A program made the position numbers and the translations under genes. From the NCBI GenBank assembly GCA_002989075.1, contig PSQN01000016.1, positions 2,434,336-2,498,335 of the forward strand: DNA of 64,000 nucleotides, read 5' to 3'. The notes beneath the pieces were generated by a model. The model did not search any database. It was not told the DNA's origin and was given only the letters and a program-made list of their open reading frames with translations. Of this stretch, positions 23,776-37,100 are shown one piece after another; within the stretch, counting starts at the first letter, position 1; every line of letters begins with the position of its first letter. The DNA is from Arthonia radiata. Its lineage: Eukaryota; Ascomycota; Arthoniomycetes; Arthoniales; Arthoniaceae.

Positions 23776-24139
23776 TGCGTTTGCTGTGTGAGAAGAGCGT
23801 GTTAGGGGACAAATTAAAGGATAGAACTGGATCGAATTGATGGAACGATCTAAATGTTCGATTTGATGCCGTGAAGAAGCAATGCGCAAGCGATCTAGGC
23901 TCGCGAGGAGCTTCAGAGACGATGTGTTACCGCAAAGATTCGCGGACTCGGTCGACAAAGTATCTCTTGGCTCGATATGCGCTAGACGGGGGCCAAAGCG
24001 GGTAGGGCTGTGTTCGACCAGATGTCAGGGCTAAGCATTGAGATCACCACGTCCAGAACGCGACTCGACGCTGCGGAGGAGAGGAGGCTCTGCTGGTCTG
24101 AGCTGTCCGAACCCGCTCACTTGGAATGGACGCAATGCC
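23776..24139. promoter_or_regulatory. Shared divergent upstream region, mob3 / hrq1
   Basis: About 360 bp separate the two start codons. The hrq1 frame is open back to about 24038 without an ATG, so part of this stretch is probably hrq1 5' UTR. No distinct element was recognised. Confidence 0.4.
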
Positions 24140-27100
24140 ATGGTGAAGATACAGGGCCGAACCGTAGGAGAGGCTGTTCCTCAGAAAAGAAAGAGGAAGC
24201 AGCAGGACATCGCCCAGACGACCAATGGCGAGCAGGACGCGCGAGACGCCAATGGAGGCATCATCGCGGTCCCTACCAAGATTCAAGATGGAGGTTCGAA
24301 GCCAAGACGTACGCAAAAAGCATCAAAGCCCTCACTCGTCCGAAAAGAGTCATCCAACTATGTGGAAAGCACAATACCATGGCCGGAACATTTCAAGAAG
24401 ATCGAGAAAACGTTTCAGGCTCTGAACCTGACATACACCTTCTGCTGCACGCGCAAACACTTCGCCACGACACTCGACAACCTGAAGTCAACAATAGAGA
24501 GCCACATTGGCCGGGAATTACACGTTGAAGATGTAGCGGAGATCAAGGCTTTGGTCCCGCAACGGGTATTGTTTGCATATGTGAGCGAGTCGCGGCTCCA
24601 TGTCAATCTACTTGGCAGCGAGCAAGGCTACAAGAAGATGAAAGTCGGTGATTTGCCCTCGTTCAATGGCCTCTCGAACGAGGCTGGTCCAGGCACTGAC
24701 CAAGAGGTGCTTCTATTTGAGTTCAATGACGGAGATCTCAAGCGACAAGTGCAACATGCAAAAACGGGCGAGCCTACTCGTGCCACGACCAAGCTGAAGA
24801 ATGAAGAGTTGAGAATGCCTGTCTACAGTCAAAAGCAGATGCTTGGCCTTATAGAGAAAAGAAACAAGAACTTCACTTCCGCGATCAACGTTTTCCTCAA
24901 TCAGTGCGCTGAAGACACGCTAGACCCCGTCTTGGCTCTTTCTGAAGCCATGCCTGAACATATACCACGACCGTCAGATAGTAGAGGTGCGACGCCACAG
25001 CCTGATCGCCAAGCAGCCCTACCAAAGGAAATACCAAAGGAGCGCAAGCATATCCCCGAAATCATTAACGAAATGAAGTCACTCGATTGGTACTCGGGTC
25101 AGATTGTGCCTGATGGCCACCGTGTATTCGATCCTCAAGAACCAGTGTATGGTGAACTAGACTTCCAACTATCTCAGAACATGGTGAACGCTCTTTATAA
25201 CACCCGTAAGATTGAACGGCTTTATGCGCATCAAACAGAAGCGATCAATAATCTACACCGTGGCCGGAACGTAATTGTCTCAACATCGACAAGCTCAGGC
25301 AAGTCGCTGATATATCAAATACCTGTGCTTCATCAGCTCGAGCAGGATCGTAACTCTCGCGCTATGTACATCTTTCCTACGAAGGCGCTTGCTCAAGATC
25401 AGCGACGTAGCCTCAAGGACATGCTTCAATTCATGTCCGGCCTCGAGGAGATCGTTGTTGAGACCTTTGACGGCGACACTGCCAAAGGTGACCGCAACTA
25501 CATTCGCGATGAAGCTCGAATCATATTCACGAATCCAGACATGCTTCACCTCAATATCTTGCCAAACGAAGAGTCGTGGCGTTCCTACCTCAAGAACCTG
25601 AAATACGTCGTGATGGACGAATTGCATGTGTACAACGGACTGTTTGGCTCGCACGTTGCCTTTATCATGCGACGTCTCCGGCGTATATGTGCTGCCGTCG
25701 GCAACCGCCATGTCAAATTTATCTCCTGTTCGGCCACCGTCGCGAATCCCGAAGAGCACATGAAGACCATTTTCGGCGTTGAAGACGTCGCTCTCACGGA
25801 CTTCGATGGCTCACCTTCTGGACGCAAAGAGTTTCTTTGCTGGAACACACCCTTCAAAGACCCTGAGGACCCTACATCAGGACGTGGTGATACCATGAGC
25901 GAAGCGGCGAAACTCTTCTGCCAGCTCACACTTCGTGGCGTGCGAGTCATCACGTTCTGCCGCATCCGCAAACAATGCGAGATCATGCTGAACTGCGTCA
26001 AGCACGAGTTCGAGTCCCTTGAGCGAGCAGAAGTCATGAACCGCGTCATGTCCTACCGCGGTGGCTACACGCCGCAAGACCGGCGCAAGATCGAGAAAGA
26101 GATGTTTGAAGGTAAGCTTGTCGGCATCGTTGCAACCAACGCCCTCGAACTCGGCATCGATATTGGCTCACTCGACGCCGTCATCACCGTCGGCTTTCCC
26201 TACACCATTGCCAACCTTCGCCAGCAATCCGGCCGTGCTGGCCGCCGCAACAAAGACTCACTTTCGGTCCTTGTCGGCGACTGCTTCCCCACTGACCAAT
26301 ACTACATGGACAACCCAGACGAGATCTTCACGAAACCCAACTGCGAGCTCCAAGTCGACCTCCACAACCTCCTCGTCGTCGAAGGCCACGTCCAATGCGC
26401 CGCCCACGAAATGCCCATCAACCCCGCCGAGGATACCACCTTCTTCGGCAAAGGGCTCCCAGAGATCTGCTCTGAACGCATGGTCGGCCCCGATGAATTA
26501 GGCTACTACCACTGCGCCGAACGCTTCCGCCCACAGCCATCCAGACACGTAGCCATCCGCGACACCGAGAACGACCACTTCGCCATCATCAACACGACGA
26601 ATGGCCAGAACACGGTGCTAGAAGAGCTCGAAGCCTCCCGTGCCTTCTTCACCATCTACGAAGGCGGCATCTTTCTCCACCAGGGCAACACCTACCTCGT
26701 CAAAGAGTTCTCTCAAGAGCGTATGCTCGCCACCGTCGAGCGCGTCCACGTCGACTGGATGACCCAACAGCGCGACTACACGGACATCGACCCCGTCGAA
26801 ACCGAAGCCATCCGCCGCATCCCGCAACCCTCCATGTCTCGCGCCTTCTATGGCAGCATCCGTGTCATCCAAGTCGTCTTCGGTTTCTTCAAGATCGATA
26901 AACGCCGACGCATACTCGATGCTGTGGAAGTCGACAACCCGCCGATCAAGATCTTCAGCAAAGGCATGTGGCTCGACGTGCCGCGGCGCGCTCTGGAGAT
27001 CCTGGATTCGCGCCGCTTGAACGTCGCTGCGGGGATACATGCGGCTGAACACGCGATACTGAGTTTGATGCCGAATTACGTCATTTCCATGCCTGGGGAC

Positions 27101-27643
27101 GTGCGGACGGAGTGTAAAGTCGCGATCAAGGAGTTTGCGAAGAAACCTACGAAGCGGAAGAGGCCTGCACGACTGACGTTCTACGATGCCAAGGGCGGGG
27201 CGAGCGGGAGCGGAATCAGCACGAAGGCGTTTGAATTTGTGGATCTGCTGTTGAGTCAGGCGTGCGAGCGGATGGCGGCGTGTCGGTGCACGGAGGGGTG
27301 TTTGGAGTGCTGCTGTAGTGAACGGTGCAGGGAGGCGAATCAGGTAATGAGTAAGGCTGGTGGTGAGGTGATTCTGCGGTCGCTATTGGGGCTGGAGATC
27401 GATGTGGATAGTTTGCCGTGGGGTGAGGATGACCCGGTGGGGCCGGCGGGGATTGAGACGGTCATTGTGGCTAGTGAGGTCCGGCCGGCGAGGGGGAAGC
27501 GGGTGGAGGTTGTTGAGGTGAAGAGGGAGGGCGGTGGGAAGGTGAGGGAGAAGGTTGCGGTTGGGGAGGAGAGGGGAGAGGATGTGGATGAGGGGAGTCA
27601 GGATCCGGATTGTGTGGTCATTAAGGAGGAGCCGGATGACTGA
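24140..27643 (+). CDS. hrq1: RecQ4-type 3'-5' DNA helicase Hrq1
   Basis: Single exon of 1,167 residues from the first ATG in frame. Hrq1 is the fungal RecQ4-related helicase with roles in interstrand crosslink repair and telomere maintenance. An N-terminal basic tail is followed by a ubiquitin-like/winged region and then two RecA folds. Motif I is STSTSSGKS, motif II is MDELH, and motif VI lies in QQSGRAGRR. Motif III is SCSATVANP. The C-terminal DUF1998-type module carries the cysteine cluster CRCTEGCLECCCSERC, a proposed zinc or metal site. The last 90 residues are charged and low in complexity, ending in a Glu-rich tail. The third codon position becomes strongly C-biased between about 26.1 and 27.0 kb, possibly from codon selection. 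Confidence 0.94.
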   Translation: MVKIQGRTVGEAVPQKRKRKQQDIAQTTNGEQDARDANGGIIAVPTKIQDGGSKPRRTQKASKPSLVRKESSNYVESTIPWPEHFKKIEKTFQALNLTYTFCCTRKHFATTLDNLKSTIESHIGRELHVEDVAEIKALVPQRVLFAYVSESRLHVNLLGSEQGYKKMKVGDLPSFNGLSNEAGPGTDQEVLLFEFNDGDLKRQVQHAKTGEPTRATTKLKNEELRMPVYSQKQMLGLIEKRNKNFTSAINVFLNQCAEDTLDPVLALSEAMPEHIPRPSDSRGATPQPDRQAALPKEIPKERKHIPEIINEMKSLDWYSGQIVPDGHRVFDPQEPVYGELDFQLSQNMVNALYNTRKIERLYAHQTEAINNLHRGRNVIVSTSTSSGKSLIYQIPVLHQLEQDRNSRAMYIFPTKALAQDQRRSLKDMLQFMSGLEEIVVETFDGDTAKGDRNYIRDEARIIFTNPDMLHLNILPNEESWRSYLKNLKYVVMDELHVYNGLFGSHVAFIMRRLRRICAAVGNRHVKFISCSATVANPEEHMKTIFGVEDVALTDFDGSPSGRKEFLCWNTPFKDPEDPTSGRGDTMSEAAKLFCQLTLRGVRVITFCRIRKQCEIMLNCVKHEFESLERAEVMNRVMSYRGGYTPQDRRKIEKEMFEGKLVGIVATNALELGIDIGSLDAVITVGFPYTIANLRQQSGRAGRRNKDSLSVLVGDCFPTDQYYMDNPDEIFTKPNCELQVDLHNLLVVEGHVQCAAHEMPINPAEDTTFFGKGLPEICSERMVGPDELGYYHCAERFRPQPSRHVAIRDTENDHFAIINTTNGQNTVLEELEASRAFFTIYEGGIFLHQGNTYLVKEFSQERMLATVERVHVDWMTQQRDYTDIDPVETEAIRRIPQPSMSRAFYGSIRVIQVVFGFFKIDKRRRILDAVEVDNPPIKIFSKGMWLDVPRRALEILDSRRLNVAAGIHAAEHAILSLMPNYVISMPGDVRTECKVAIKEFAKKPTKRKRPARLTFYDAKGGASGSGISTKAFEFVDLLLSQACERMAACRCTEGCLECCCSERCREANQVMSKAGGEVILRSLLGLEIDVDSLPWGEDDPVGPAGIETVIVASEVRPARGKRVEVVEVKREGGGKVREKVAVGEERGEDVDEGSQDPDCVVIKEEPDD

Positions 27644-28172
27644 TGGAGAGGATAGGGAATTGTACGATATGCTGTATGACTATGATGAGGGCATTTGACA
27701 TTGCATAGCGCTGGGGTAAAATACAACTTTACATATAGAGAAATTTCACGACTGCATGGGTACGAAAACTTGGAACAACATTTCAGCACAGCCCCTTCCA
27801 AAGTTTAAGCACGTCTCAGGCAATGCATCGAGAGACAATGCCGGTATTTCAGCTGCCTGACGACGGGTTTGAGGCAACAGGACAGAATGTGTGGATGCTC
27901 TAAGGCTTCGTTTACAAACCCTATGTCACCACAATCCTTTCTGGAGTTTACTGCGGTTTCAAAGACAGTATTTGAGACAACGCCGGCGCGCTAGCCGCCT
28001 GGCGATGGGTTTGAGGCGACAGAACGCAATGTGCGTATGCTCTAAGGCTTCAAAAATTCATTGATCTACGCCTTACGCCACAGTGTTGTAAGAAGTCATT
28101 ATACAGTCCCACCCGACGCCGTCGCTATGCACACTTTTGTCTTTCGCCCACTTGGTCAGCAGCAAAGCCCGC
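27644..28172. other. Convergent intergenic region hrq1 / mdn1 with a diverged duplication
   Basis: These 529 bases contain no supported gene. The main content is a direct repeat with copies at about 27831-27930 and 27974-28070. Confidence 0.5.
27831..28070. repeat. Diverged direct repeat, two copies about 143 bp apart
   Basis: Copy 1 (27831-27930) and copy 2 (27974-28070) share blocks such as GGGTTTGAGGC and ATGCTCTAAGGCTT in the same order. Most differences in the aligned core are C/T or A/G exchanges. Confidence 0.8.
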
Positions 28173-31100
28173 TCACCCCTCAGCAACCTCCGTAAACCAC
28201 TGCCTCAGCGCCGTCGCGAGCACGTTTGGCAGATCCTTCACGTCCCTCACCAGCAGGAAGTACTTGAATGGAAACGTGTCCATATACATATTCTGCACCA
28301 TCTTCTGCGGTTGTGGCTTGCCATCCTTATCCATTGGAACATCTTCGAATCGATAAGATATCATATCCATGATGCTAGATTTTTTCGTCTGCGTTACGTC
28401 TGAATCGTCAGACATTATGTTCAGATCCAGCAGCAGGAAGACGACCATGATGCGCTCGTCGTGCGCTTGCATCAGTAGCCTTCGTACTTCCTGGTGATTC
28501 GCGAAGTTTCCGTCTGAGATAATGAATTGGAGCTGCCAGAGATCTGATGACGAACCGTACGCTTTAAGGCGGGCGTCGCGAAAGAGGTCGATAGAGCGTG
28601 AGACAAGCTGTACCATATCCGTTTCGCCTTGCGCGAAGCTGAAGCGGTCCATGACTGCTTCGCCGCTGCCGCTGGTGAATGGCATACCAAGCTCGTGTGC
28701 GACAAAGACGTGCTCGCCGAAGCCGACAACGCCAAGGTCGCCTGCTTCCAACATACGGAGCGCGCCAGCAACAAGTGCCAGCGTGCTGAAAGCGAGATCA
28801 GCCGAGCCCTTCTCTGTCATTGACTTTGAGTCATCAATGGCCATTTGTATTTGATAGGCGCGTTTTGACGGTATAGAGCGACGCATCCAGATCTTGTCGC
28901 GCTTGTAGGAGGAAGCGATGTACGGAATGATGCGTTTGATATTGAGACGTTTGCCAGTGCGAAAGTCGCCTCGTAGCTTGGTCGCCTGTGTGGGTGCCAA
29001 AATTAAACGGAGTTGTTCTGTCAATTGGAGGGCGAGGCTCTGAGTCGAGGTTTCGTGATGCTGCCAGGAGACTGCGTGGGGGCTGCGAGCAGTATTCCAA
29101 GATTGTTGCTCTTCCTTATCGAGCTGCATCTCTTCTAGGTCCTGAGACATGTCCTCGAAATCTTCGTCTGGCGCGTTCATGGTGTCCTGCTTGTTAGGTG
29201 ACGCTGGCTTTCCAATTGATGTTTGATGGCCAGACGCTTCATGTGCCTCAGCCGGATCTTCGTCCTCAGCACCGGGTAGCGACTGCTCTTCTTGATCATC
29301 GCCAGCGTCTGGGCGGAAGTCGCGATGATATTCTTGCTCATCCGTCCTACTGTGGGCTGCTCCTTCCTCCTTGCTATGGTCCAGGGGTCGCGCCTGCTCT
29401 TCGGTAGCAGCACCAAGCACTTGCGCGTCAGCCGCAGCTTCCTCGTTGGGCAGGTGCTCAAACTCAGCATCCGCCATCTCCGTGTCAAATTGTTGCGTGT
29501 TATCTTCACGCACACTAGCTTTGTCCCTGATTGGCTTATACGTCCTTCGCCACTGCTCAAGATTATCGCCGGCCTGGCGGATTGCGTCCGTCTCCCGGGA
29601 CGCGTCACGAGCAGATCTCTCGCTAGGAGGTGAAGCGTCTGCCCGCTCCGAAGCCGTAACGCCATCCTCCTGCTGTTTATGAGGGTCATCTTGCGGGGGG
29701 TCCTGCAAACGATGCGCGCTCTTGTGCTGGACATCGCGGCTGGGACGATCCCCATCATCAGCATCGGCCTGCTCAATACCTTTCACTTCTTTTGAGGACT
29801 GTTCTGCTCCTTGCGCAGTACCATTCGAGTCATTACCCAGTACGCCTTCTGCGAAAGGTTGTACTCTGTCATTATCGGAATCTTCTCCCTCGTCATATCC
29901 GTTGATGTCTGGCATATCTTCGTCATCTTCATTCTGATCTGTGCGAAGCTCATCTTTATTATTCTGAGCTTGTTCTTGAGATTCTGTTTCTCCAGAAGTA
30001 TCTGCATCTTCGCGCATATCTTCTCCATCAACCTCTTCTCCAAGCTCCTCATCCGACGCCAGGTCGCTCATCTCATCGGGCGCGGTCTTGTTCGGGTCGA
30101 GGCTGAGATCATCAGGTAACTCCATAGCTTCTCCTTCTTGTACATGTGGATCAAGATCGTTGTCTTGCATGTCTTGTGGCGAATCATCTGCGTCTGAGCC
30201 TTCGACGTCTTTAGCAACTTCAGCGTTCTTCGCAGGATCCGGCTGCTCGCCTTCTCCTGAATCCTCTTGTTCAGCAGATGCATCCTTGCTGTCACTCGTA
30301 TCCTTGCCTGCAGCTCGCTCTTCACTGCCTTGATCCTTGGCGGAGCGCTGGCCAGCTTTCTCCCGATTTTCCTCTTCGCCAGCCTGCTCCCAGAACTTTT
30401 CGTCAACCGCGGACTCCTCTCGGTCATTGACGTCGCCAACCGTATCATTGGCGTCCTCACCAGCATCTTGTCCACCTTCATCAGCCGCTCCGTTCTGGTC
30501 GCCGTGGCCGATTTCATCCTGATCACCCTGCTCGTCCCCGTCATCCTCAACTCCTTGTTCGTCGTCCGTCTCCTGCCCGCCGTTATCTGCTTTTTCGCCA
30601 TCCATCTCCTCGTCCACACTAACAGCGTCATCCGCACCTTGTAGCTCTTGTTCGCGTTGGCCGCCTTTCTCAGCAGCCAGTTCTGACATATCCTCATCCG
30701 GCTGTACATCTTTACTGATGTCTTCAACGCCTTCGCCTTCACCCAATCCGGTCCCCGACTCGATTTGCTCCGTGGTTTTGCCCGCCCCATCTGTCTGCTC
30801 TGCTGGCTTGCAGAAGCCGTTCTTCGCTACAAGATTGAACAGATGGCAAAGGTCTTGGAGGCTTGCAGCACACGACTGGTGGAGAGTAGCGAGCTGGTCC
30901 AGAGAAGTATGAGCGATACGTTCGTACTCGCATGTGATGGGTAGCGCATAGCCCAATGCACTTAGCGCATCAGCCAACCCCAATTCAGAGCCAAACTTGC
31001 AATTATGCAACGAGGCTAGTAAAGCCTCCATGGAATGACCGATGGTGTCGAGGCGCGCTGCTTTCATTACTTTTAGGCTGTGAGCATTCGACTTCGCGAG

Positions 31101-34100
31101 CCAAGCGTCATCGTTCTTGTCTCCGGCGTTGCTCGCATGCAACTGTTCAACATCTTGCATGGCGGTAAGTATTTGATCGAGAGTCGCACGCAGACAATCG
31201 GCAGCATATTTATCGCTGCTTTTAGACGATGTACCGTTCAAAACCGACTGTTGCGATTCTGAACCGATCTCGCTCCAGGTCAAAAGCTGTACAAGAGTCG
31301 GCTTCGCTATTGGATACGCGTCCAGCCATTGCTCTAGTGCTGTCCGAAATGCGGAATGGGCCTCGAAGACGCTGCTCAAACGTTGTTCTTTCCCTTGAGT
31401 CATCAAGCCGGGAGGTAACGATCTCTGATTCTCGGTTTCAACGCGAAGTGTTTCGAATATGGTCCCGTGATTCTTGAGCTCAGCAATGAGTGCGGAATGA
31501 TTGAGCTCGCCTACCCTTGCTTGAGCATCTAGAAGACGCACTCCGACATCGATGAAGGTAGGGAAGCAAGTAATAATGCCATTGCAAATCTCCACATCAC
31601 GTTTGCCTTGAGCGTCTAGTCGATTGCATTCTCGTCTGGCCATGAATGCGTTGCTCATGTAAGCTTGCATGGTCTGAAGGTGTTGCATTTGACCCGCTGC
31701 ATTAGACAGCTCTTGGCGCTGCTGAATGCACATGGCAAGCAACCCTTCCAGATGACCTAGGCCACGTTTTATGTCTTGCCGGCTGATGTCTTCACTATGC
31801 CCTGTCAGCATCTGTCTCGCTTGCTCCATAGCATCAATGGCCCCATGTATGGCCTGAGATGCTGAGTTCAATGTGTCTGAGTCGGACAGTGGCACTTGTG
31901 CAAAGACCTTAGCTGATGAGTCTTGCTTTGCCAAGACAGCAACGCTCTGGGTAGCCTTGAGCCCAGTGTGTTGCAGATCCTTGAAGGTGTCTGCAAGAAG
32001 TCTTCGTTTTCTGCTTGCGAGATGCTTCACAGTAGCTTCATTATCGTCGGTCGCTTTAGCTGGTGTCGCTTCTCTCAAATGCTTTGCAGATGCGTTGAGT
32101 TCTTCAACAAAAACCTCTAACCTATCTGAAGCATTGCTACCCTCGTTGGACCATTTCAGTGACATGTCATGCATGGTCTGTGCTGTGCGCTCCGGATTCT
32201 GATAGTACGAAGGCCATGACGAGCACAAGGCTGGCAAGGAAGGTAGTCCGTCTTCTGGCAGTTTCGTAGAGAATCCGTAGGGTTCATAATTCCGACGCGT
32301 CCGCTCGCCTTCCGCAGACATGCTGAGATGAGGGAAGTATGGCTGGTTCAACGCATCTCGAAATTTGCGTACTAGCCGAATTAGCTTGTGATGTGAAGCT
32401 TTCGAGCTTTGTTTGAAGGCGAGGACGTTTGTGTCTTTCCAGCTTGCTAGCCTGATGACATCTTGTACCTCCTTTCCAACAACTGTGCGTTGACCCTCTA
32501 TTGTTCTCTCCACGGCTGTCAGATGGCGGCTGAAATGACGCACCACGTTCTCAAGCCCATTTCTGAGTCCACGAAACTTGGGTTTCGAGCCGGAGCAGCT
32601 TCTAATGCAATTGCAGATCATAGTCAGGATCTGCACCCGAGCAGCGAATTGTCCAACAGTCGAATTGCGCACCAATTGCTCGAGTGTTGTAAGAAGTTGA
32701 ACGATGTGAGTATGGATGCCATCGTCGTCGTCTGCGAGAGAATCAAGTGCAGCAATGGTGTTTTCGTAAGCAATAAACCACCACGAGTCTGCTTCCTTTC
32801 TTGCTCGCGCCGTTTCCAGATCCATTAGGCGTGCCCAGGTTGAAAGCTCCATTTGTCGCCAGCTCACGATCAGCCTAGTCAACGATTGATATTCGCTAGT
32901 AACACTATTGGCTTTATCCGCTACCTTGGACCACTCCTCGACAGCTCCATGAACTTGCTCAGCTCGTGTAATGTTCTTTACAACTGGTTCGCTGATCGGG
33001 ACCCTCATAGTCTCTTCACATATATTGATAACATTGTGCAGTACAGCGTTGTCTGGGAAATGCAGAACGATATTCGCGAACCGCGCTTTGATTGCCAAAA
33101 TGATAGAGCGGAATTTCTCGGCTTCGGACATATTACAGTCTCTGTAGACATTGTAATGGTCAGTTGAAGGGGCTCTATTGTTCAGTCCAAGCTGTTGCCG
33201 ATCCATCTGTAGGGTTAGCCACGCCCAAGAGCGAGAAATAGCGTCGGCATTGCTATCTTGTCTTGATGAAAATCCGACGCACAGCTGCTTCAGAGCAGAG
33301 TCTTCAATCTCAGCCGCTAGTGACTTCTGGGGTTCAAATATTGCGCAACAGAATGTGACTGCTGATGATGACAGCTGTTCAATGAGTACTTTGGGGTCAT
33401 TGGACTCTTGATCTTCAAAAAGCGTGGCTAAATCTGCGCCTGATGTGATATCATCTTCATCCACATCTCCGCGGAAGTGATATATACTGGAGGTCTTTGC
33501 TTCCCTCTGTCTTGCGTCTCCGAGTATCTGTTTGTAGGTGTTGTGGAGCGATCTCAGGGCTGAAAATAGGCCGTGATTTATTCTCGCGGAGTGATGGATC
33601 TGGGGAGTACGTCTGCTTAAAAGTTTGATTTGATCCAGAATTGCAAATGCCCCAGTCGTATCCAGAGCCTGATGCCCTTCGTCGTACTCGAAACTGACTA
33701 ACGATGTGAAGTTCGTATGTATAACGTTCTTGGACGTTGGAGCATCGTGCTCAAGCTCTGCTTCCGCATTCATTTCCAGACATACACCGAGTTTGATACA
33801 TTGGACAAACCTAATCAACGGCCGGGCAAGATCCTGATACGAAACGTGTGTCTGCAAGAGGAGACTCACAATACGCTGGCAGTCAGCCAAAATGTGAGGT
33901 CGCCGAAACACGTCGTCGTGCCCCTTATTAAATGCGTGTCGAAGCTTCTGGCGTAGAAGCTTCGCAGCAGAGAATGCTTCGTGTACGGATTCACTGACGG
34001 AGGGGTTGAGACGAGCTGGTAAATCGACTGCTGACGGTCCTACAAGCTCCTCAATCTGCCGCTCAATGGCTCGGGCCCGCAGATTTGTCGACTGGCCAGT

Positions 34101-37100
34101 AAGCAACTCTTCAACGTGATTGACATATCGCAGTTGGCTTTTGAGATGTTGTAATCTCGTCGTATAAAGCTGCTTTTGTAATAGCAGCATTTGTGCAGGA
34201 TCGTAGTCATCTTCAGGAAGATACAATTCCAAGCATCCTGAACCAAGGGCCACGAGATGCTTCGCAAGGATGGCGAAGCTGCCTGCTTCCTGATGCGAAC
34301 TGGATGTCGAAAAGTATTGTATGATTGGCTCGAAGTAAGCACGAGAGACTTTTTGAAAGTATTGATCCGGTGCAGAGTTCCGAGTAACAACGCCTTCACT
34401 GCCAGCTCGGGGGCCGAAAGCTCCAAGGACAGCCGACAACGAGTCGTGGAGCGCGCTTTTCATCGAAGAATGCACATTCGCTGGCATTTGTGGTAGGTCG
34501 ATAGCCAGTAAATGACTAATCAATTGGACTTCATCTTTGAGAAAGGGTAGTTGACCGATATTACAGTCAGTGATGGCCGAGATGCTGTGGAATAGCGTTT
34601 TCTGCAAGACATCCATCGTTGGTGGTCTTGTAGTGGGCCTCTCGTCAAGACCAGCATATAGTGATAGACAGTCAAAGCCTTCGGGACGACCGTCAGCACT
34701 ACGCAGGAGCATATGCTGTTTCAGACTTTGCCCAGCCAACACTTCGACCATAAGCATGCGCTCATCGGCAGCCCAAGTGTGACTGCTGTCTCGTATCCGA
34801 ACAGACAGCGCACTGAGGTTAACCACAATGCCGAAGCATGGTTTGAAGTGAGCGGTGCTTTCTCTTTCAGGAACTTGTTGAATTTCGGCTGTTGGGGGAT
34901 GAGCAGACGGAAGGTTTTGTTGCAAAGACCCTAATGCAAGTTTGAAAGAATGCCGGAGCTTCGCTAGCTCATTGAAGCGCGCAGAAGCCGACAGCGACAA
35001 TTTATCGAGCTGATCTGCAATCATCTCAAGTCGGTACGCTGCATCAATCTGCACCCGATCCTTAAGCATCGGGCCTCTAAGCATCATCCACAGCCGCTCC
35101 ATGGACTGCTCTTCCGCCGTGACGTCTGCGCCGGTGTATCGAGAGACAACAGACTTCAGCTCGGCGCAGAAGGATCTGGACGGCGCACTGTTGAGCTCAG
35201 CGCCTGCGAGTAGGTGGTTCAAAGTTTTAAGGTGAGGTCCCAAGCCCGGCATTTGACCTAAATAGGATCGACACAACCACGCGAGCCCGCAGATGAACAC
35301 CAGATCTGGGTGGAGGGCAGTGATTTCGAGGGCATTCCCAAGATTAGCTACATACTTGACGTCAGCCTGGCCCATTTTGTGCAGTGAAGAGAGCTTGTGC
35401 ACTTACCTATAAAGACATGAATTTGCTTCAACACGGCCGGCACGAATGTCGATTGGCGAGCACCACTGTTTTCGAGATCTTGACGAGCCCTTGCCGTGCC
35501 CACGAGCAGGTCGAAGACGGTCCCAAAAAGTAGCAGGGCGTCCGCGTCGGCTCCAAATTGGCTGCAAAGTACCCTAGGCTGATTGACTAAAGGCTGAACA
35601 GGTAACCGGTGTCCCTCATGTCGCAGCGCACGTCGACAAACTTTAGTACGTAAATCTTGCCAATCCCGGTCTACTAAAGCGAACGTGCGATATGCTTCAT
35701 GAAGTGATTCTGCAGCTGCTCTTGGCAGAAGGCCTTCAATGCATTGGTCAACGAAGCTAGATAGCTGATCAACATCGCGGCTTCTTTCCAGCAAATGCAT
35801 AGAAATCTCAGCGCTTTCAAAGTAAGTCCGTGAGGGTGCGCACGTAATCTGGGAAAATAACATATCCCTCGAGCGAAGCTGGCGATGCTCTGGGTAAGCA
35901 ATGCCGTCTTCGAGCTGGTACACGGCCTTTTCGGCATTGGTATGCACAGCGCTTTCAGGAGCGCGGTCGGATTGGCGCTCCGCTAACGGTAGGTAGAGCT
36001 CAACCGCCCTATTGCGCATTGCTCGAGATATTTCACCGTGTTTGGGGTTCACCGTGAGAAAGACTCTAAAGTCAGGATGTGGGTGAATAACACGGGGTCT
36101 GCCGTCCTCGAGACAGTGCTCGCTAATGATGAGCGCACCACCTGGCTCTAAGAGCGAATTGAGTCGGTCGAGCACTGCGGGACTTGATAAGTTCGCGCTC
36201 TCGAGAAGGAGCCAATGACCTTTCTCAAGGGCTTCAACCAGAGGCCCATCTACCCATCGAAACCTACCACCACTATCGCCGGCTTTTTGTTCGAAGTCTT
36301 CTTGCTTTGTGACGTGGTCGTAACATCCGATCAAGTCGTTTGTGTCTGTCTCCGCGCTCATAGAGATTGTGCTCAGCGTTGCTCCTGCAAATTTCGCAAG
36401 TGACGATATAGTTGACGCCTTTCCTGATTTTGCAGATCCAACTAGCAATATCGGCCAATTCATCTGTACGCAGATCATCATCGGCTCTAGAATCGGAAAT
36501 AGACGGGGGACCAGTTGCAATCCGCAGTTTGCCGATCCAATAACGTCGCTACGGCGTTTGAGTGTGGCCGCGCCAATTTGCAAGAAGTCTGCATCAAGAT
36601 GACAGAAAAGGCTTCTGGGGAGCTTGCGAGGTCCAAATGACTCTTCTGCAAGCAGCGATACCATTCTCCGGTCTGCTTCGCTTCGGAACCGCTGTTGAAT
36701 CAGTATGTCTGCTCTGTCGTGAAAGCTGAGCGCAGGTAAGAGGCCCTCAGAGCATATGCATAATTGAAGTAACCTTAATGTATCGCGAAGATTGAACTCC
36801 CAGGGCTTCCCAAGCGCACCAAACTGCGGAGAGTCTATGCATCGCTGAGCCAAGCTGTTGACAAAACCCACTACCATCGTCATGGTTTCTGCGTCAGTCT
36901 CGGGGTAGATCGTAGAGCAGATGAGCTTCAGATCGTCCGCTTGGAAGGTGTCCGCAAAGATGACAGTAAATCGATTGACGAATGAGATCGGTAAGCCTTT
37001 GCGGCCAGATCCTTGATGATGCGGGTTCTGCGTCGCGAAGAGTCGGAACAGAGGATGACGCGGGAAGACCTTGCCTAGTTCAGGTATGAAGACTTCCCCA

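Noticed and set aside
26061-26501. 146-codon plus-strand frame inside hrq1
   Set aside because: It lies wholly inside the helicase core, and its Ser/Thr/Pro-rich peptide is the out-of-frame reading of C-rich third positions.
29177-30790. Long open frames on the plus strand and in other minus frames of the midasin acidic region
   Set aside because: They are shadows of the Glu/Asp/Gln-rich coding sequence, whose codon bias keeps other frames open. Midasin homology explains the stretch.
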